38,167 nt of DNA from Myxococcota bacterium. GTDB lineage: Bacteria; Myxococcota_A; UBA9160; UBA4427. Both the position numbers and the translations under genes were made by a program. Under the pieces are notes generated by a model. It saw only the letters and a list, made by a program, of their open reading frames with translations. It was not told where the DNA came from and did no database searches. The first letter of the stretch is position 1. Every line of letters begins with the position of its first letter. Of this stretch, positions 25,569 to 34,104 are shown in pieces. The stretch is taken from positions 1 to 38,167 of the forward strand of contig JAQWNI010000067.1 in assembly GCA_029268645.1 (NCBI GenBank), in the 5' to 3' direction.

Positions 25569-27041
25569 GTGTGCTATCACGCGTTCATTCGATCAGCGCG
25601 AGGACGACCGTTGGCATCGCTGGGGAGCAATCTCGAGTCAATTCGGAGGACTTTTGCCAAGCACGGGCAAGAGCACGTTTTTGATTTCTGGGACCAACTC
25701 GACGCCTCGGGTCAACAAAGGCTCTTCGACCAGCTGAGCCAACTTGCTCCGAATCTCCCGGCTTGGATCGAGGGCCGTAAGCGGGCCATCGACGGACTCT
25801 CCAAGGTGCAGAACTCTCGACTTGAGCTGGTTCCGGTCGAGGTCCTTCCTGAATTCGGAGGCGATGCCGAAATTCGGGATTCTGCCCGCGAGGCCGGAGA
25901 AGCCCTTTTGGCTGCAGGACGCGTCGGTCTTCTAGTCGTCGCTGGAGGTCAAGGGACTCGGCTCGGATTCGAGGGCCCCAAGGGGGCATTCCCTGTGGGC
26001 CCGGTCAGCGATCGCAGTCTTTTCGGCCTTCAGGCCCAAAAAATTCGGGGTTTATCGCGTCGGCTGGGCCGGTCGGTTTCGTGGTACGTGATGACAAGCC
26101 CAGCCACGGACTTTGAGACACGGGCCCTCTTCCGCGCTGAAAATTTCTTCGGCCTCGACCCGTCGGATGTGATGTTTTTCAGTCAGGCCCAGGTGCCCTG
26201 CTGTGATTTTGAGGGAAATCTTATTCTGGAGGCGCCCGATACTCTGGCCGAGTCGCCCAACGGCCACGGTGGATCCCTGCTCGCACTGGTCGAATCGGGG
26301 GCGCTCGATGACATGGCGAGAAGAGGGATTGATCGAATTTTTTACTATCAGGTCGACAATCCCCTGATTCGGATTGCGGACCCGGTTCTGATGGGTCTTC
26401 ATGAACTCCAGGGATCCGAGATGTCGTGCAAGGTCGTCCGAAAGCGCGACCCGGATGAAAAAGTAGGCGTCGTGGCGAGAGTCGACGGTCAGATCGGCAT
26501 TGTCGAATATACGGAGATCCAGGAGCCCGAGAAGAGCCAGACCGACGAGGCGGGACAGCTGGTCTTCTGGCCAGGCAATATTGCAATCCACGCCTTCTCC
26601 ACCGACTTCGTGCGCCGAGTGGCGGAGGAAGCGGACGCCCTACTCCCTTACCACGCATCGGCCAAGAAGATCCTGCAGGTCAATTCTCAGGGGCAGACCG
26701 TGGCGCCGAGCGAGCCCAATGGCTACAAGCTGGAACGGTTCGTGTTCGACGCTTTGCCGGGGGCGGCCCATGTATCGGTCTTAGAGGTCCGTCCCAAGGA
26801 GGAGTTCGCGCCGATCAAGAATGCAAAAGGAAAGGACTCGCCCGCCTCGGTGCGGGGTGAGCTCGACCGACAGTATCGAGCGTGGCTTCAGGATGCGGAC
26901 ATCTCGGTGCCCGCGGGGATTAAGGTGATCGAGATCGACCATGCCCATGTGGACTCGGCGGAAGAGGCCAAGGCGCTGGGGATCGATCGGTTGGAAGAGG
27001 CTACATCCATGATCCGAGGATCAACAGGAATGAGAGTATGA
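25569..27041 (+). CDS. UDPGP-family sugar nucleotidyltransferase (UAP1-like)
   Basis: This 490-residue protein belongs to the UDP-glucose/UDP-N-acetylhexosamine pyrophosphorylase family that is mostly known from eukaryotes. It makes a UDP-sugar from UTP and a sugar-1-phosphate. The nucleotide loop reads [19 protein letters not shown], uridine-site residues lie in [12 protein letters not shown], and the metal-binding region is [15 protein letters not shown]. An N-terminal helical part resembles UAP1 ([13 protein letters not shown]). It could supply UDP-GlcNAc or UDP-glucose for cell-wall or EPS synthesis, and the substrate is not readable. GTG 25569 has AAGGA upstream, while TTG 25611 with GAGGA is equally reasonable. 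The stop overlaps the next ATG (27038-27041). Confidence 0.87.
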   Translation: MCYHAFIRSARGRPLASLGSNLESIRRTFAKHGQEHVFDFWDQLDASGQQRLFDQLSQLAPNLPAWIEGRKRAIDGLSKVQNSRLELVPVEVLPEFGGDAEIRDSAREAGEALLAAGRVGLLVVAGGQGTRLGFEGPKGAFPVGPVSDRSLFGLQAQKIRGLSRRLGRSVSWYVMTSPATDFETRALFRAENFFGLDPSDVMFFSQAQVPCCDFEGNLILEAPDTLAESPNGHGGSLLALVESGALDDMARRGIDRIFYYQVDNPLIRIADPVLMGLHELQGSEMSCKVVRKRDPDEKVGVVARVDGQIGIVEYTEIQEPEKSQTDEAGQLVFWPGNIAIHAFSTDFVRRVAEEADALLPYHASAKKILQVNSQGQTVAPSEPNGYKLERFVFDALPGAAHVSVLEVRPKEEFAPIKNAKGKDSPASVRGELDRQYRAWLQDADISVPAGIKVIEIDHAHVDSAEEAKALGIDRLEEATSMIRGSTGMRV

Positions 27042-27856
27042 CGACTGCAAAGAAGAAGACCGCCTCCCGGGCAGCCGCAGCAAAGAAAAAGGCGGCCGTT
27101 GCCAAGAAAAAAGCCTCGGCGAAAAAGAAGGCGGCCGTCGCAAAAAAGAAAGCCGCCGTCGTCAAGAAGAAGGCCGCGGCGGCCAAAAAAAAGGCCGCGG
27201 TCGCGAAGAAGAAAGCCGCCGCTAAAAAGAAAGCGGCTGCTCTGAAAGCGAAAGAGCTCGCCGCGAAGAAGAAAGCCGCCGCCAAGAAAAAGGCTGAGGA
27301 AACGGCCCGTAAGAAAGCGGCGGCCAAGAAGAAAGCCGAGGAAGTCGCGGCCCGCAAAGCCGAAGCAGCCCGACTGGCGGCAGAGAAAAAGAAAGCCGAT
27401 GAAGTCAGGCGCGCAAAGGAAAAGGCTGAGTCGGAACGTTTGGCTGCGGAAAAAAAGCGCGACAAGCTTCGCGCCAAGGCTCCCCCGCCCTCCGGTCCAA
27501 AGCACCCCAAGCTGGGATACAAATGGATCTGTTTCGCCTGTAGCGCGAAGTTCTACGATCTATCCAAACCTGAGCCGGTGTGCCCGAAATGCGGCGAAGA
27601 CCAACGCGACCGCCCCATCGAATCAGGTGGGGGCTCCTCGTCCAGGCGTTCTGCGGCGAAGGCTCCGGTCGAGCCGGTCTTTGTCGAAGAGGAGGAAACA
27701 CAAGCCGAATCGGCCAATACCGACGAAGAGTTCACTGACAGCGATGGCTTGGCGGAGGATGCTGAGCCGGAACTCGATGACGCGATCTTTACGCCGGTCG
27801 AGCCCAAGGAAAACGACCAGGTGGCGAGCGTTGATCCGGAGGAAATTCTTAGCTGA
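27038..27856 (+). CDS. Histone-H1-like Lys/Ala-rich protein fused to a FYDLN-type zinc ribbon
   Basis: This 272-residue protein has four parts. Residues 1-100 are near-perfect repeats of about seven residues (KKKAAVA type), a highly basic tail like bacterial histone-H1-like proteins that bind DNA. Residues 100-147 are charged and likely helical. Residues 160-186 form a zinc ribbon with Cys165, Cys168, Cys182 and Cys185 around [10 protein letters not shown], the signature of the FYDLN family (TIGR02300), whose function is unknown. Residues 216-272 are acidic, as in that family. FYDLN proteins are usually a short ribbon plus an acidic tail, so the basic repeat domain is an addition. The start overlaps the upstream stop by ATGA. 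It may act on chromatin or RNA, which is only an inference. Confidence 0.85.
   Translation: MTTAKKKTASRAAAAKKKAAVAKKKASAKKKAAVAKKKAAVVKKKAAAAKKKAAVAKKKAAAKKKAAALKAKELAAKKKAAAKKKAEETARKKAAAKKKAEEVAARKAEAARLAAEKKKADEVRRAKEKAESERLAAEKKRDKLRAKAPPPSGPKHPKLGYKWICFACSAKFYDLSKPEPVCPKCGEDQRDRPIESGGGSSSRRSAAKAPVEPVFVEEEETQAESANTDEEFTDSDGLAEDAEPELDDAIFTPVEPKENDQVASVDPEEILS
27044..27340 (+). repeat. Tandem degenerate ~21-bp coding repeats (Lys/Ala)
   Basis: The segment consists of repeated units coding for three lysines followed by three or four small residues, with AAA and AAG alternating irregularly. It contains an A8 run at 27185-27192. The repeats are in frame and explain the basic tail of the FYDLN protein. 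Confidence 0.75.
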
Positions 27857-27897
27857 CGTCATGGGTTCGGATTGTGGGTGACGGCAATTCGGAAGGC

Positions 27898-28500
27898 TCA
27901 GTTCATCAGTTTTCGCAGCGACAGGGTCCAGCGGTCGAGGGGGTGATCCCGAAGGGCGAGCTCACGCTCGATTTGCGCGAGGCTCGCTGTGTCGCCGGCC
28001 CACTCCGCTTGCAGAGCCCTTCGCTCCGAGGACCGGCTCGATTGGGCCTCGAACGTCGCGACACGACCGGCTAGCCCAGAGGCGGAGCTCGGACGCACTG
28101 GGGTCTTCTCATCGTGGCGCCGAAGCCGGGCTTCACTCTCCTGAGCAGCGCTCTTGTAGGCTGCCTGGAGACGTAAGAGGTCTTCTCTTTTATATTGTTG
28201 GAAGTTCCGGGTCTGTTCTTCGCCGGTTTCTTTTCCGCTGGGTGGGGTCTGAGCGCTCCAGGCCATCCAGGCACCGCTGGCCAGCAGCAGCCCGACCAGG
28301 AGTGTGCGCAGGCTGAATCCCTGCTGATGACGTCGAGAACCCGATGGGTTCGGACGGCGCGAGGACGCTTGATGCGGCTCGGCGGGACGGGCCTTATGTC
28401 CGATGGGCCGGAGGTTGCTTGAGGAACTGCTCCAGTTCGTCGCGTCGAGGCAGGCCGTCCTGGGCACCCAGCGCGCCACAGGCGAGCGCTGCCACAGCAT
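27898..28500 (-). CDS. Hypothetical single-pass membrane protein with coiled coil; start uncertain
   Basis: I do not recognise this protein. The frame has a basic stretch, one clear membrane segment (FSLRTLLVGLLLASGAWMAW) and then about 100 mostly helical, charged residues that could form a coiled coil (REDLLRLQAAYKSAAQESEA and following). No standard start codon lies between the PfkB stop (28394) and the membrane segment. Translation must therefore begin inside the pfkB 3' end, at GTG 28467 or ATG 28500, or at a non-standard codon. I give ATG 28500 as the outer limit. It would be translationally coupled to pfkB. It converges on the FYDLN gene with a 41 bp gap. Confidence 0.5.
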   Translation of the reverse strand: MLWQRSPVARWVPRTACLDATNWSSSSSNLRPIGHKARPAEPHQASSRRPNPSGSRRHQQGFSLRTLLVGLLLASGAWMAWSAQTPPSGKETGEEQTRNFQQYKREDLLRLQAAYKSAAQESEARLRRHDEKTPVRPSSASGLAGRVATFEAQSSRSSERRALQAEWAGDTASLAQIERELALRDHPLDRWTLSLRKLMN

Positions 28501-29353
28501 GGGCCTGACGCAGCACCCCTTCCCCGCTTTCGCCCTGTAACAAGGCCCAAATGAATCCGGCATGAAAAGCATCCCCCGCTCCCGTCGTATCCGCCGGCTC
28601 GATCGCATAGGCGGGCACGTGGAAGACATCATCACCACTCTGGGCCCAAGCGCCCTGCTCCCCGCACGTGACCACCGCGAGTCGTGCCCCGGCTCGAGCC
28701 AGTCGGTCTAGCCCGGCCCGAAGCGAACCCGTCCCTCCCCACTTTTCGGCGAACCCGCGCGACACCACAGGGAAATCGGTCTCGGCCAGAAGTTTTTCAG
28801 CGCCGGGCCAGACCGAGTCTGCATCGAGGGTCACAGGAAGATTGGCTTGGTGGGCCGTGCGGGCCGCCCAGAGCGCCGCATCAGGGTCACTTGCATCGAG
28901 GTGAAGCAGGCGGCCCCGCTCGATTTCCCGGGCTTCCAGCGAACCTGGAGACAAGTTGAGGCGTGGATCACGATCCTCGAGGACAGTGCGTTCTCCATCG
29001 GATGCCCGAACCAAAATGGTGGCGGAACGCGTGCGGGCTCCGGCAATCCGTCGGACACCCTCAAGATCCAGGCCCGCCCGCACCAGGGGCCCGAGGGCCA
29101 CTTGCGCTCCAGCATCGGTCCCAACGGCCCCGAGGTATGCGGCCCGTAGTCCAAGGCGGACGCAGCCGAGCAGAGCGCTGGCGACCTGCCCGCCCGCGCG
29201 TTGCTCCGAACGAAGCAGAGCCGCTTTCTGTCCAGGGCTGGGCCAATGAGACACCACACAAAGATGATCGACCGATATTTCCCCTAGACCCACGACATCC
29301 GTTGCTCGAGAATCCCGGATCTGCGGCCAAAGGGACTGCTGCAGAATCGACAT
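28394..29353 (-). CDS. PfkB/ribokinase-family carbohydrate or nucleoside kinase
   Basis: This cytosolic sugar-kinase-fold protein of 319 residues has the N-terminal family strand VVGLGEISVDHL, the substrate-loop segment RAGGQVASALLGCVRLGL (the usual GG-x-xN region with Gln and Val substitutions) and the catalytic anion-hole motif DTTGAGDAFHAGF near the C terminus. The missing Asn after the GG pair makes the substrate uncertain, and ribokinase-, fructokinase- or adenosine-kinase-like roles are all possible. It begins 42 bp after the slt gene on the same strand and likely shares its transcript. Confidence 0.87.
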   Translation of the reverse strand: MSILQQSLWPQIRDSRATDVVGLGEISVDHLCVVSHWPSPGQKAALLRSEQRAGGQVASALLGCVRLGLRAAYLGAVGTDAGAQVALGPLVRAGLDLEGVRRIAGARTRSATILVRASDGERTVLEDRDPRLNLSPGSLEAREIERGRLLHLDASDPDAALWAARTAHQANLPVTLDADSVWPGAEKLLAETDFPVVSRGFAEKWGGTGSLRAGLDRLARAGARLAVVTCGEQGAWAQSGDDVFHVPAYAIEPADTTGAGDAFHAGFIWALLQGESGEGVLRQAHAVAALACGALGAQDGLPRRDELEQFLKQPPAHRT

Positions 29354-29394
29354 GGGCCTCCTTGGGTATTTCTTCGCTCAGCTTCGCGCGGGGT

Positions 29395-29865
29395 TCAATA
29401 TAAAACGCGATAGGCGTGGAGGCTGCGCAGCACGCGGCGGACGTAGCTCCGGGTCTGGTCGTAAGGAATGGATTCAACCCATTCGTCGTCGTCGTCCTCT
29501 TGTGTCAGTGGCCAGCTGGAGACCGCCTCGGGACCGGCGTTGTAACTCGCGATCGCTGCGGAAAGTCGCCCGTTGAAACGTTGGCTCAGCTGTCCGAGAT
29601 AGTGAGACCCAAGGTCGATATTGGTGCGCGGCTGAAAGAGATCATCTGCCTCGAATTTCTTCCAGCCCTTCGAAATCGCGAGTCTTTGTCCTGTCGGGGT
29701 CATGATCTGCAAGAGGCCTCGTGCGCCGACCGGGGAAACGACTCGCGGGCGGTATCCGCTCTCTTCGCGCATCACGGCAAACACCAGAGCGGGGTCAACG
29801 CCCCCCCTTGCGCCGTGGCGTCGGTCACCCAATTTGAATAGGCGGTTGGCCATGCATACCACCAA
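29395..29865 (-). CDS. slt: Lytic transglycosylase Slt, C-terminal catalytic part (separated by a frameshift)
   Basis: This frame encodes the complete catalytic SLT domain of a peptidoglycan lytic transglycosylase. It has the ES motif with the catalytic Glu in AVMREESGYRPRV, ARGLLQIMTPTG and AIASYNAGPEAV. It has no signal peptide, and its first 20 or so residues are out-of-frame sequence with respect to the family. The real coding continuity starts at GGVDPALVF, directly after the end of homology in the overlapping frame 29772-31610. The domain is intact, so if the two frames are joined a normal periplasmic Slt70-like enzyme results. On its own this fragment would stay in the cytoplasm. Confidence 0.85.
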   Translation of the reverse strand: MVVCMANRLFKLGDRRHGARGGVDPALVFAVMREESGYRPRVVSPVGARGLLQIMTPTGQRLAISKGWKKFEADDLFQPRTNIDLGSHYLGQLSQRFNGRLSAAIASYNAGPEAVSSWPLTQEDDDDEWVESIPYDQTRSYVRRVLRSLHAYRVLY

Positions 29866-31523
29866 AGGTCTTCGTGTTGACGAATCGGCCCACGGGCGAG
29901 GGTCGCGGTGTAAGGCTCCACGACGATGCGCTGGGCTCGATTGTAGTCCTGGGCTGCCGTCGCGAGTTGTGCAAGCGCCATGCGGTCCTCAAGGCTTCGG
30001 GCTTGACGGGCGAGAATGCGAATCTCCTCTTGCGCTTCTTGCAGAAGGCCGGCTTGAATCAGGATTCTGGGTCTCGCCAAAGCAGCAGAGGTCAACCTTC
30101 GTGCTCGGTTTCGAGGAGCCGGCCGATCGAGTCGTTCCGGAATATCGTGGCCAATCCGGCTGCGCGCCCTCCAGCCGTAGTAGGACAGAGGATAGTCCCG
30201 AGCGATCTCGGAGAATTCGGTCAAACTCCGGGCATCGCCCCGATGTTCCAGGGCTCGAGCATGCCAGTAGCGAGGTCGCAGCTGACCGATGGGGTCTCCC
30301 TCTTTCTGGCGAACCAGCTGGTCAAAGTAGAGATTGGCGCGCTCGTAGTCCCCGGCCCGATACGCCCCCCAGCCCAGTCTCCAGGCTGCGGCATCACTGA
30401 GTCCTGCTCGCTGGCCACTTCGCGCGACTTGTCGATAGTGGGCTTCGGCTCGTGCATTGTGACCGCGTCCATCTAAGAGCAGTCCAGCCAGGAAACGCGC
30501 CCGAATGCCCTGGCGATTGACGTTTGAATCTGCGAGTCGCTCGAATTCCTCAATGGCTTCAAAAACCTGCCCCGACCGCGCCATCGAACGGGCCCGCCAA
30601 ATCGGCACATCTTCTGTCTGTGGGAGAACAGCGAAGGCTTCGGTGGCTTCTGGGTACCGACGCAGCCGAAAAAGTGTCCGGGCAATTTGTCGCTCATTGC
30701 GACGGCTCTCGCCCCCTCGGAGTCCGAGGGTTCGAGCGTTCTGAAAGGCCGCCAGCGCCTCTTCGTTTTGTCGGGCGCGGAAGAGATGATCGCCGCGCCG
30801 CCTCCAGTCAGTGCCACTCCGGAGAGGCTCCCCGAGATAATCCTCGATCACCTCGAGGCGATGCTCGGCTACTCGGGCTTGTTCAGACGCAGGATGCGCA
30901 TACCAGATCAGCTTGTAGGTTGTCGCCGCCTCCGGGGTGAGTCCCTGCTCTTCTTCTGACATCGCAATGGCAAGGAGGACGCGGGCGCGGAGCGAATCAT
31001 CCCGACTGTGATCCAGCGCGGCCCGCCAAGCGGCATGCGCTCCCTCAGTATTTCCCGTGTCATACAATGCGCGACCGAGGAGTTCGTGGATCCGGGGACG
31101 GAGTCGAGAGTCGGGTTGACGGAGGAGCGCGCTACGGGCCACACCGACCGCCGCTTCTGAGTGTCCGGATTCAACCAGCACTTCGACCTGCATCAGAGCC
31201 GCGTAGTCTCCCACGGTCGGATGTCTTTGGGCGACTTGGGCGAGTATCCAGACCGCGTGGCTTCGGTCGCCTTCAGCGATCGCCTCGCGGGCAGCGCGCA
31301 AACTCTTCGCTGGATTTGTCAGGAGAGGCCGGGTTCGTTCTCGGAGAACGCGGTCGGCTTCGGGCGAGTGCCGAGCGCCGCCGAGGTCAAGATCCGGCTT
31401 CGAGCGGCCCCAGCTGGTCGACGGCGGCATCGCTCCGACAAAAACGCAGAGCCAGATGGCCAGTGTTGCCGTGAACCGGCCCGGAGAGGTCCTGGGTTTC
31501 CGCGTGAGTCTGTTGGTATGCAT
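29772..31523 (-). CDS. slt: Lytic transglycosylase Slt, N-terminal superhelical part (frameshifted before the catalytic domain)
   Basis: The frame starts at ATG 31523 with a signal peptide (FTATLAIWLCVFVGAM region). It continues through TPR-like helical repeats, the alpha-superhelix of Slt70-type enzymes, to WWYAWPTAYSNWVTDATAQGG. After this glycine pair the expected VDPALVFAVMRE is found in the other frame, while this frame reads ALTPLWCLP and stops. A run of seven G on the minus strand (29807-29801) marks the switch, and six G would restore a single reading frame. The gene is either truly disrupted, switchable, or affected by a sequencing or assembly error. It is divergent from the GHL10-like gene, with pfkB downstream. 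Confidence 0.85.
   Translation of the reverse strand: MHTNRLTRKPRTSPGRFTATLAIWLCVFVGAMPPSTSWGRSKPDLDLGGARHSPEADRVLRERTRPLLTNPAKSLRAAREAIAEGDRSHAVWILAQVAQRHPTVGDYAALMQVEVLVESGHSEAAVGVARSALLRQPDSRLRPRIHELLGRALYDTGNTEGAHAAWRAALDHSRDDSLRARVLLAIAMSEEEQGLTPEAATTYKLIWYAHPASEQARVAEHRLEVIEDYLGEPLRSGTDWRRRGDHLFRARQNEEALAAFQNARTLGLRGGESRRNERQIARTLFRLRRYPEATEAFAVLPQTEDVPIWRARSMARSGQVFEAIEEFERLADSNVNRQGIRARFLAGLLLDGRGHNARAEAHYRQVARSGQRAGLSDAAAWRLGWGAYRAGDYERANLYFDQLVRQKEGDPIGQLRPRYWHARALEHRGDARSLTEFSEIARDYPLSYYGWRARSRIGHDIPERLDRPAPRNRARRLTSAALARPRILIQAGLLQEAQEEIRILARQARSLEDRMALAQLATAAQDYNRAQRIVVEPYTATLARGPIRQHEDLWWYAWPTAYSNWVTDATAQGGALTPLWCLP
29801..29807 (-). other. slt: G7 homopolymer at the slt frameshift
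   Basis: On the + strand seven C bases stand here, read as G7 in the slt sense strand. Removing one G joins the superhelical and catalytic parts of Slt exactly at the conserved AQGGVDPALV junction. Confidence 0.8.
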
Positions 31524-31667
31524 GAGAAAAACTCGAGGTCTAGGTGAGCAGAAAACCAAGGATCGAGGAGGGTGCTCGACAGAGGCCTCAGAGAAAAGCC
31601 CCAGAGCCAAGTTTGTAGTCCCCCCTGCCCTCAGTTAGGTTTCGCGTCCTGGGGGAATCTTTTCGTC

Positions 31668-32996
31668 ATGTTTTGGCTTCGGCGTGAGTGGGGCGCATGC
31701 TGGGCAGCCTTTTTGCTCTTGGCATGTAGTCAGGGGGACATGCCTGCGGGGACCGCCCACCAGGCTGAAGCGGCGATTGATCCCCCCGTCGCGGAGGGAG
31801 AAGCCATTGCCGTCGCGGAACCGGAGCCTGCTGAGGCGCCGACACCCGAAGGCGTGCGAGGGCTCTGGGTGCTGGCCGAGGGCAGCCAACGGGTCCTCGA
31901 AGATGCTGACGAAATCGTGCGACTCGTCGAGGAAGCGCTGGCCCTCGGAGCCACGGATCTCTTTGTCCAGGTCTATCGCGGTGGCCGCGCGTGGTACAAC
32001 GCCGACTTGGCCGATGCCTCTCCCTACCGGACGCTTGTGGCTCAGAACGATCAAGACACTCTGTACCTGTTGCTGCAGCAAGCCCACGCGGCGGGCATAC
32101 GGGTCCATGGTTGGGTCAATGTCCTTTCGCTCAGCACCAATACAGCGGCGCCCATTCTTCAGGACCTTGGACCGGAGGCCGTCCTGGTGGACCGCTTTGG
32201 GCGATCGGTCCTCGACTACCCGAACTTGGAACTCCCGGCTCCAGATCGTCAGTGGTACCGCATGGGGACCAGAGGGGTGTATCTGGATGCCGGGGCTCCC
32301 GGTGTGCGAGAACGCCTCGTGGACGTCTTTGCAGAGCTGATTGATCGTTATCCCAGTCTTGACGGACTCCACCTCGACTATATCCGTCATCCCGGGGCCC
32401 TCCCCTTTGTGCCCGGCTCCCGTTTCGGCGTAGGCTTGGACTTCGGTTACGGCCAAGCCACTCAAGAAAGATTTCGGCGTGAAACTGGCCTACGAGGCCC
32501 CTATCGCGATCCCGAGTCACCCGATCCGACTCAATTGGTCAACACCACCGCATGGGACGACTGGCGCCGCGCTCAGGTGACTGCTTTGGTCAAAGCGATT
32601 CATAAGACCACCAAGGCACAGAAACCGAATTTGATCTTGTCGGCCGCGGTCAACAGCTACACCGATCGGGCGTACTTGAGCCTGGCTCAGGATTGGCTTC
32701 GCTGGCTTGAGGAGGATTTGATCGACTGGGCTATTCCCATGGCCTATACCCGGGACGACCGCCTCCTGCGTTATCAATTGGAGGACTTCGCCCATCGACC
32801 TCACGGCGACCGGATCGTGCCAGGGCTCGGGGTTTGGCTTTTTGCCCGGGAACCCGAGCGGGCTCTAGCACAGGTAAAAATTGCTCAAGACGCAGGCCTC
32901 CCCGGAGAGGTCTTGTTTTCCTACGACTCAATTCTCGATGCGCCGGCGCTGCAAGCCGCCTTAGAGCGCAGCATCGAGCCTGACCTGAGCCCATGA
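31668..32996 (+). CDS. GH10-like (GHL10/DUF187-type) putative glycoside hydrolase lipoprotein
   Basis: This 442-residue protein begins at ATG 31668 with a lipoprotein signal (WAAFLLLACSQGD, lipobox Cys). After a Pro/Glu-rich linker it has a TIM-barrel-type domain: VRGLWVLAEGS, GATDLFVQVYRGGRAWY, GIRVHGWVNVLSL, YLDAGAPGVRERLVD, DGLHLDYIRHPG and IDWAIPMAYTRDD. These are the marks of the GH10-like GHL10 family, which is thought to hydrolyse glycans in the envelope but is little characterised. The acid/base role of the Asp in HLDYIRHP is inferred. The stop overlaps the queA start (ATGA at 32993-32996). It is divergent from slt, another envelope-glycan enzyme. Confidence 0.85.
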   Translation: MFWLRREWGACWAAFLLLACSQGDMPAGTAHQAEAAIDPPVAEGEAIAVAEPEPAEAPTPEGVRGLWVLAEGSQRVLEDADEIVRLVEEALALGATDLFVQVYRGGRAWYNADLADASPYRTLVAQNDQDTLYLLLQQAHAAGIRVHGWVNVLSLSTNTAAPILQDLGPEAVLVDRFGRSVLDYPNLELPAPDRQWYRMGTRGVYLDAGAPGVRERLVDVFAELIDRYPSLDGLHLDYIRHPGALPFVPGSRFGVGLDFGYGQATQERFRRETGLRGPYRDPESPDPTQLVNTTAWDDWRRAQVTALVKAIHKTTKAQKPNLILSAAVNSYTDRAYLSLAQDWLRWLEEDLIDWAIPMAYTRDDRLLRYQLEDFAHRPHGDRIVPGLGVWLFAREPERALAQVKIAQDAGLPGEVLFSYDSILDAPALQAALERSIEPDLSP

Positions 32997-34054
32997 GCGC
33001 GTTGCAGACGCCCGAGGATTGGGCCCAGTACACCTTCGAACTGCCCGAGGAGCTGATCGCGCAAAAGCCTCTCGCAGAGCGGGATGACGCACGACTGATG
33101 CGGGTTGATCGCCGGGACGGTTCCGTGGTCGATCCCGAACACCGCTCTGCGGTTCGGGATCTGCCGCAGCTCCTTCGTGAGGGAGATCTGTTGGTGATGA
33201 ATCGCACTCGCGTGCTGCGCGCTCGGCTGCGGGGTCGAAAAGTCACCGGTGGAACCGCCGAGGCTCTAATCCTTCGGCCCGAAGGCGGTGCACAATGCTA
33301 CCGAGCTTTGGTTCGAACAAACGGAAGGCTGCGTAAAGGACTCGAACTTATTTTTGAGGGCCGTGGACACACTCTCGAGGCCTGTATTGTCGCGATTCAC
33401 CCCGAGGAGGGCGTGACCCTACGGATGGAGGGCACAGTCTCTCCCTACGATCTGGGTGAGGCCCCTCTCCCCCCGTATATCCGGCGAGGCGCCCCTAAGC
33501 CTGAGGATGAAGACCGCTACCAGACCGTCTACGCCTCAGCGCCCGGGGCTGTGGCCGCGCCGACGGCTGGCCTGCATTTCACCCAGGACTTGTTGACGCG
33601 GCTCGAGCGGGCTGGAATCTCGCGAACCGATGTGGTGCTGCACGTCGGTCTAGGGACATTTCAGCCTCTTCGGCCAGAGGACTTGGCCCGAGATCGGCTT
33701 CACCAGGAATGGTTCGAACTACCGGAGAGCACCGCTACCGCAATTGAACGCACCTGGGCCGTGGGAGGCCGAGTGATCGCCGTTGGGACCACCAGTACTC
33801 GGGTCCTCGAAACCCAGGCTTTGGGCCGTGGCCGAGTCCAACCCGGTCAAGGAAACACGGATCTCTTTCTTCACCCGGGCCGACCGCCGCAAGTCGTTGA
33901 TGGGCTCATGACGAACTTTCATCTTCCCGGGTCTTCTTTGCTGATGCTGGTGGCCTCGCTGATTGGAAGAGACCCTCTTCTGGCTGTCTATCGGCACGCG
34001 ATTGAATCGGGATATCGGTTCTACTCGTATGGCGACGCCATGCTAATCCTCTGA
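32993..34054 (+). CDS. queA: S-adenosylmethionine:tRNA ribosyltransferase-isomerase QueA
   Basis: QueA transfers the ribose part of S-adenosylmethionine to 7-aminomethyl-7-deazaguanine in tRNA to form epoxyqueuosine. Motifs of the family are clear: FELPEELIAQKPLAERDDARLM, LLVMNRTRVLRARL, APTAGLHFT, HVGLGTFQPL, GTTSTRVLE and MTNFHLPGSSLLMLV. The length of 353 residues is normal. The start codon overlaps the stop of the upstream glycoside-hydrolase-like gene by 4 bp, and tgt begins 50 bp after its end, so the three genes probably form one operon. Confidence 0.96.
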   Translation: MSALQTPEDWAQYTFELPEELIAQKPLAERDDARLMRVDRRDGSVVDPEHRSAVRDLPQLLREGDLLVMNRTRVLRARLRGRKVTGGTAEALILRPEGGAQCYRALVRTNGRLRKGLELIFEGRGHTLEACIVAIHPEEGVTLRMEGTVSPYDLGEAPLPPYIRRGAPKPEDEDRYQTVYASAPGAVAAPTAGLHFTQDLLTRLERAGISRTDVVLHVGLGTFQPLRPEDLARDRLHQEWFELPESTATAIERTWAVGGRVIAVGTTSTRVLETQALGRGRVQPGQGNTDLFLHPGRPPQVVDGLMTNFHLPGSSLLMLVASLIGRDPLLAVYRHAIESGYRFYSYGDAMLIL

Positions 34055-34104
34055 GTCCATTGAAAGCAGGGGCCCGTCGTGGCACGCCGGCAAGAAAGGC
34101 CACT

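Noticed and set aside
27044-27340. Regular repeats considered as a CRISPR array
   Set aside because: The units are contiguous, in frame, degenerate and code for Lys/Ala. There are no unique spacers.
26888-27522. Two minus-strand open frames that look like very hydrophobic, Phe/Ala/Leu-rich membrane proteins
   Set aside because: They are the antisense of the Lys/Ala codon repeats (AAG/AAA read as CTT/TTT) of the plus-strand protein, which has a real zinc-ribbon domain and a coupled start.
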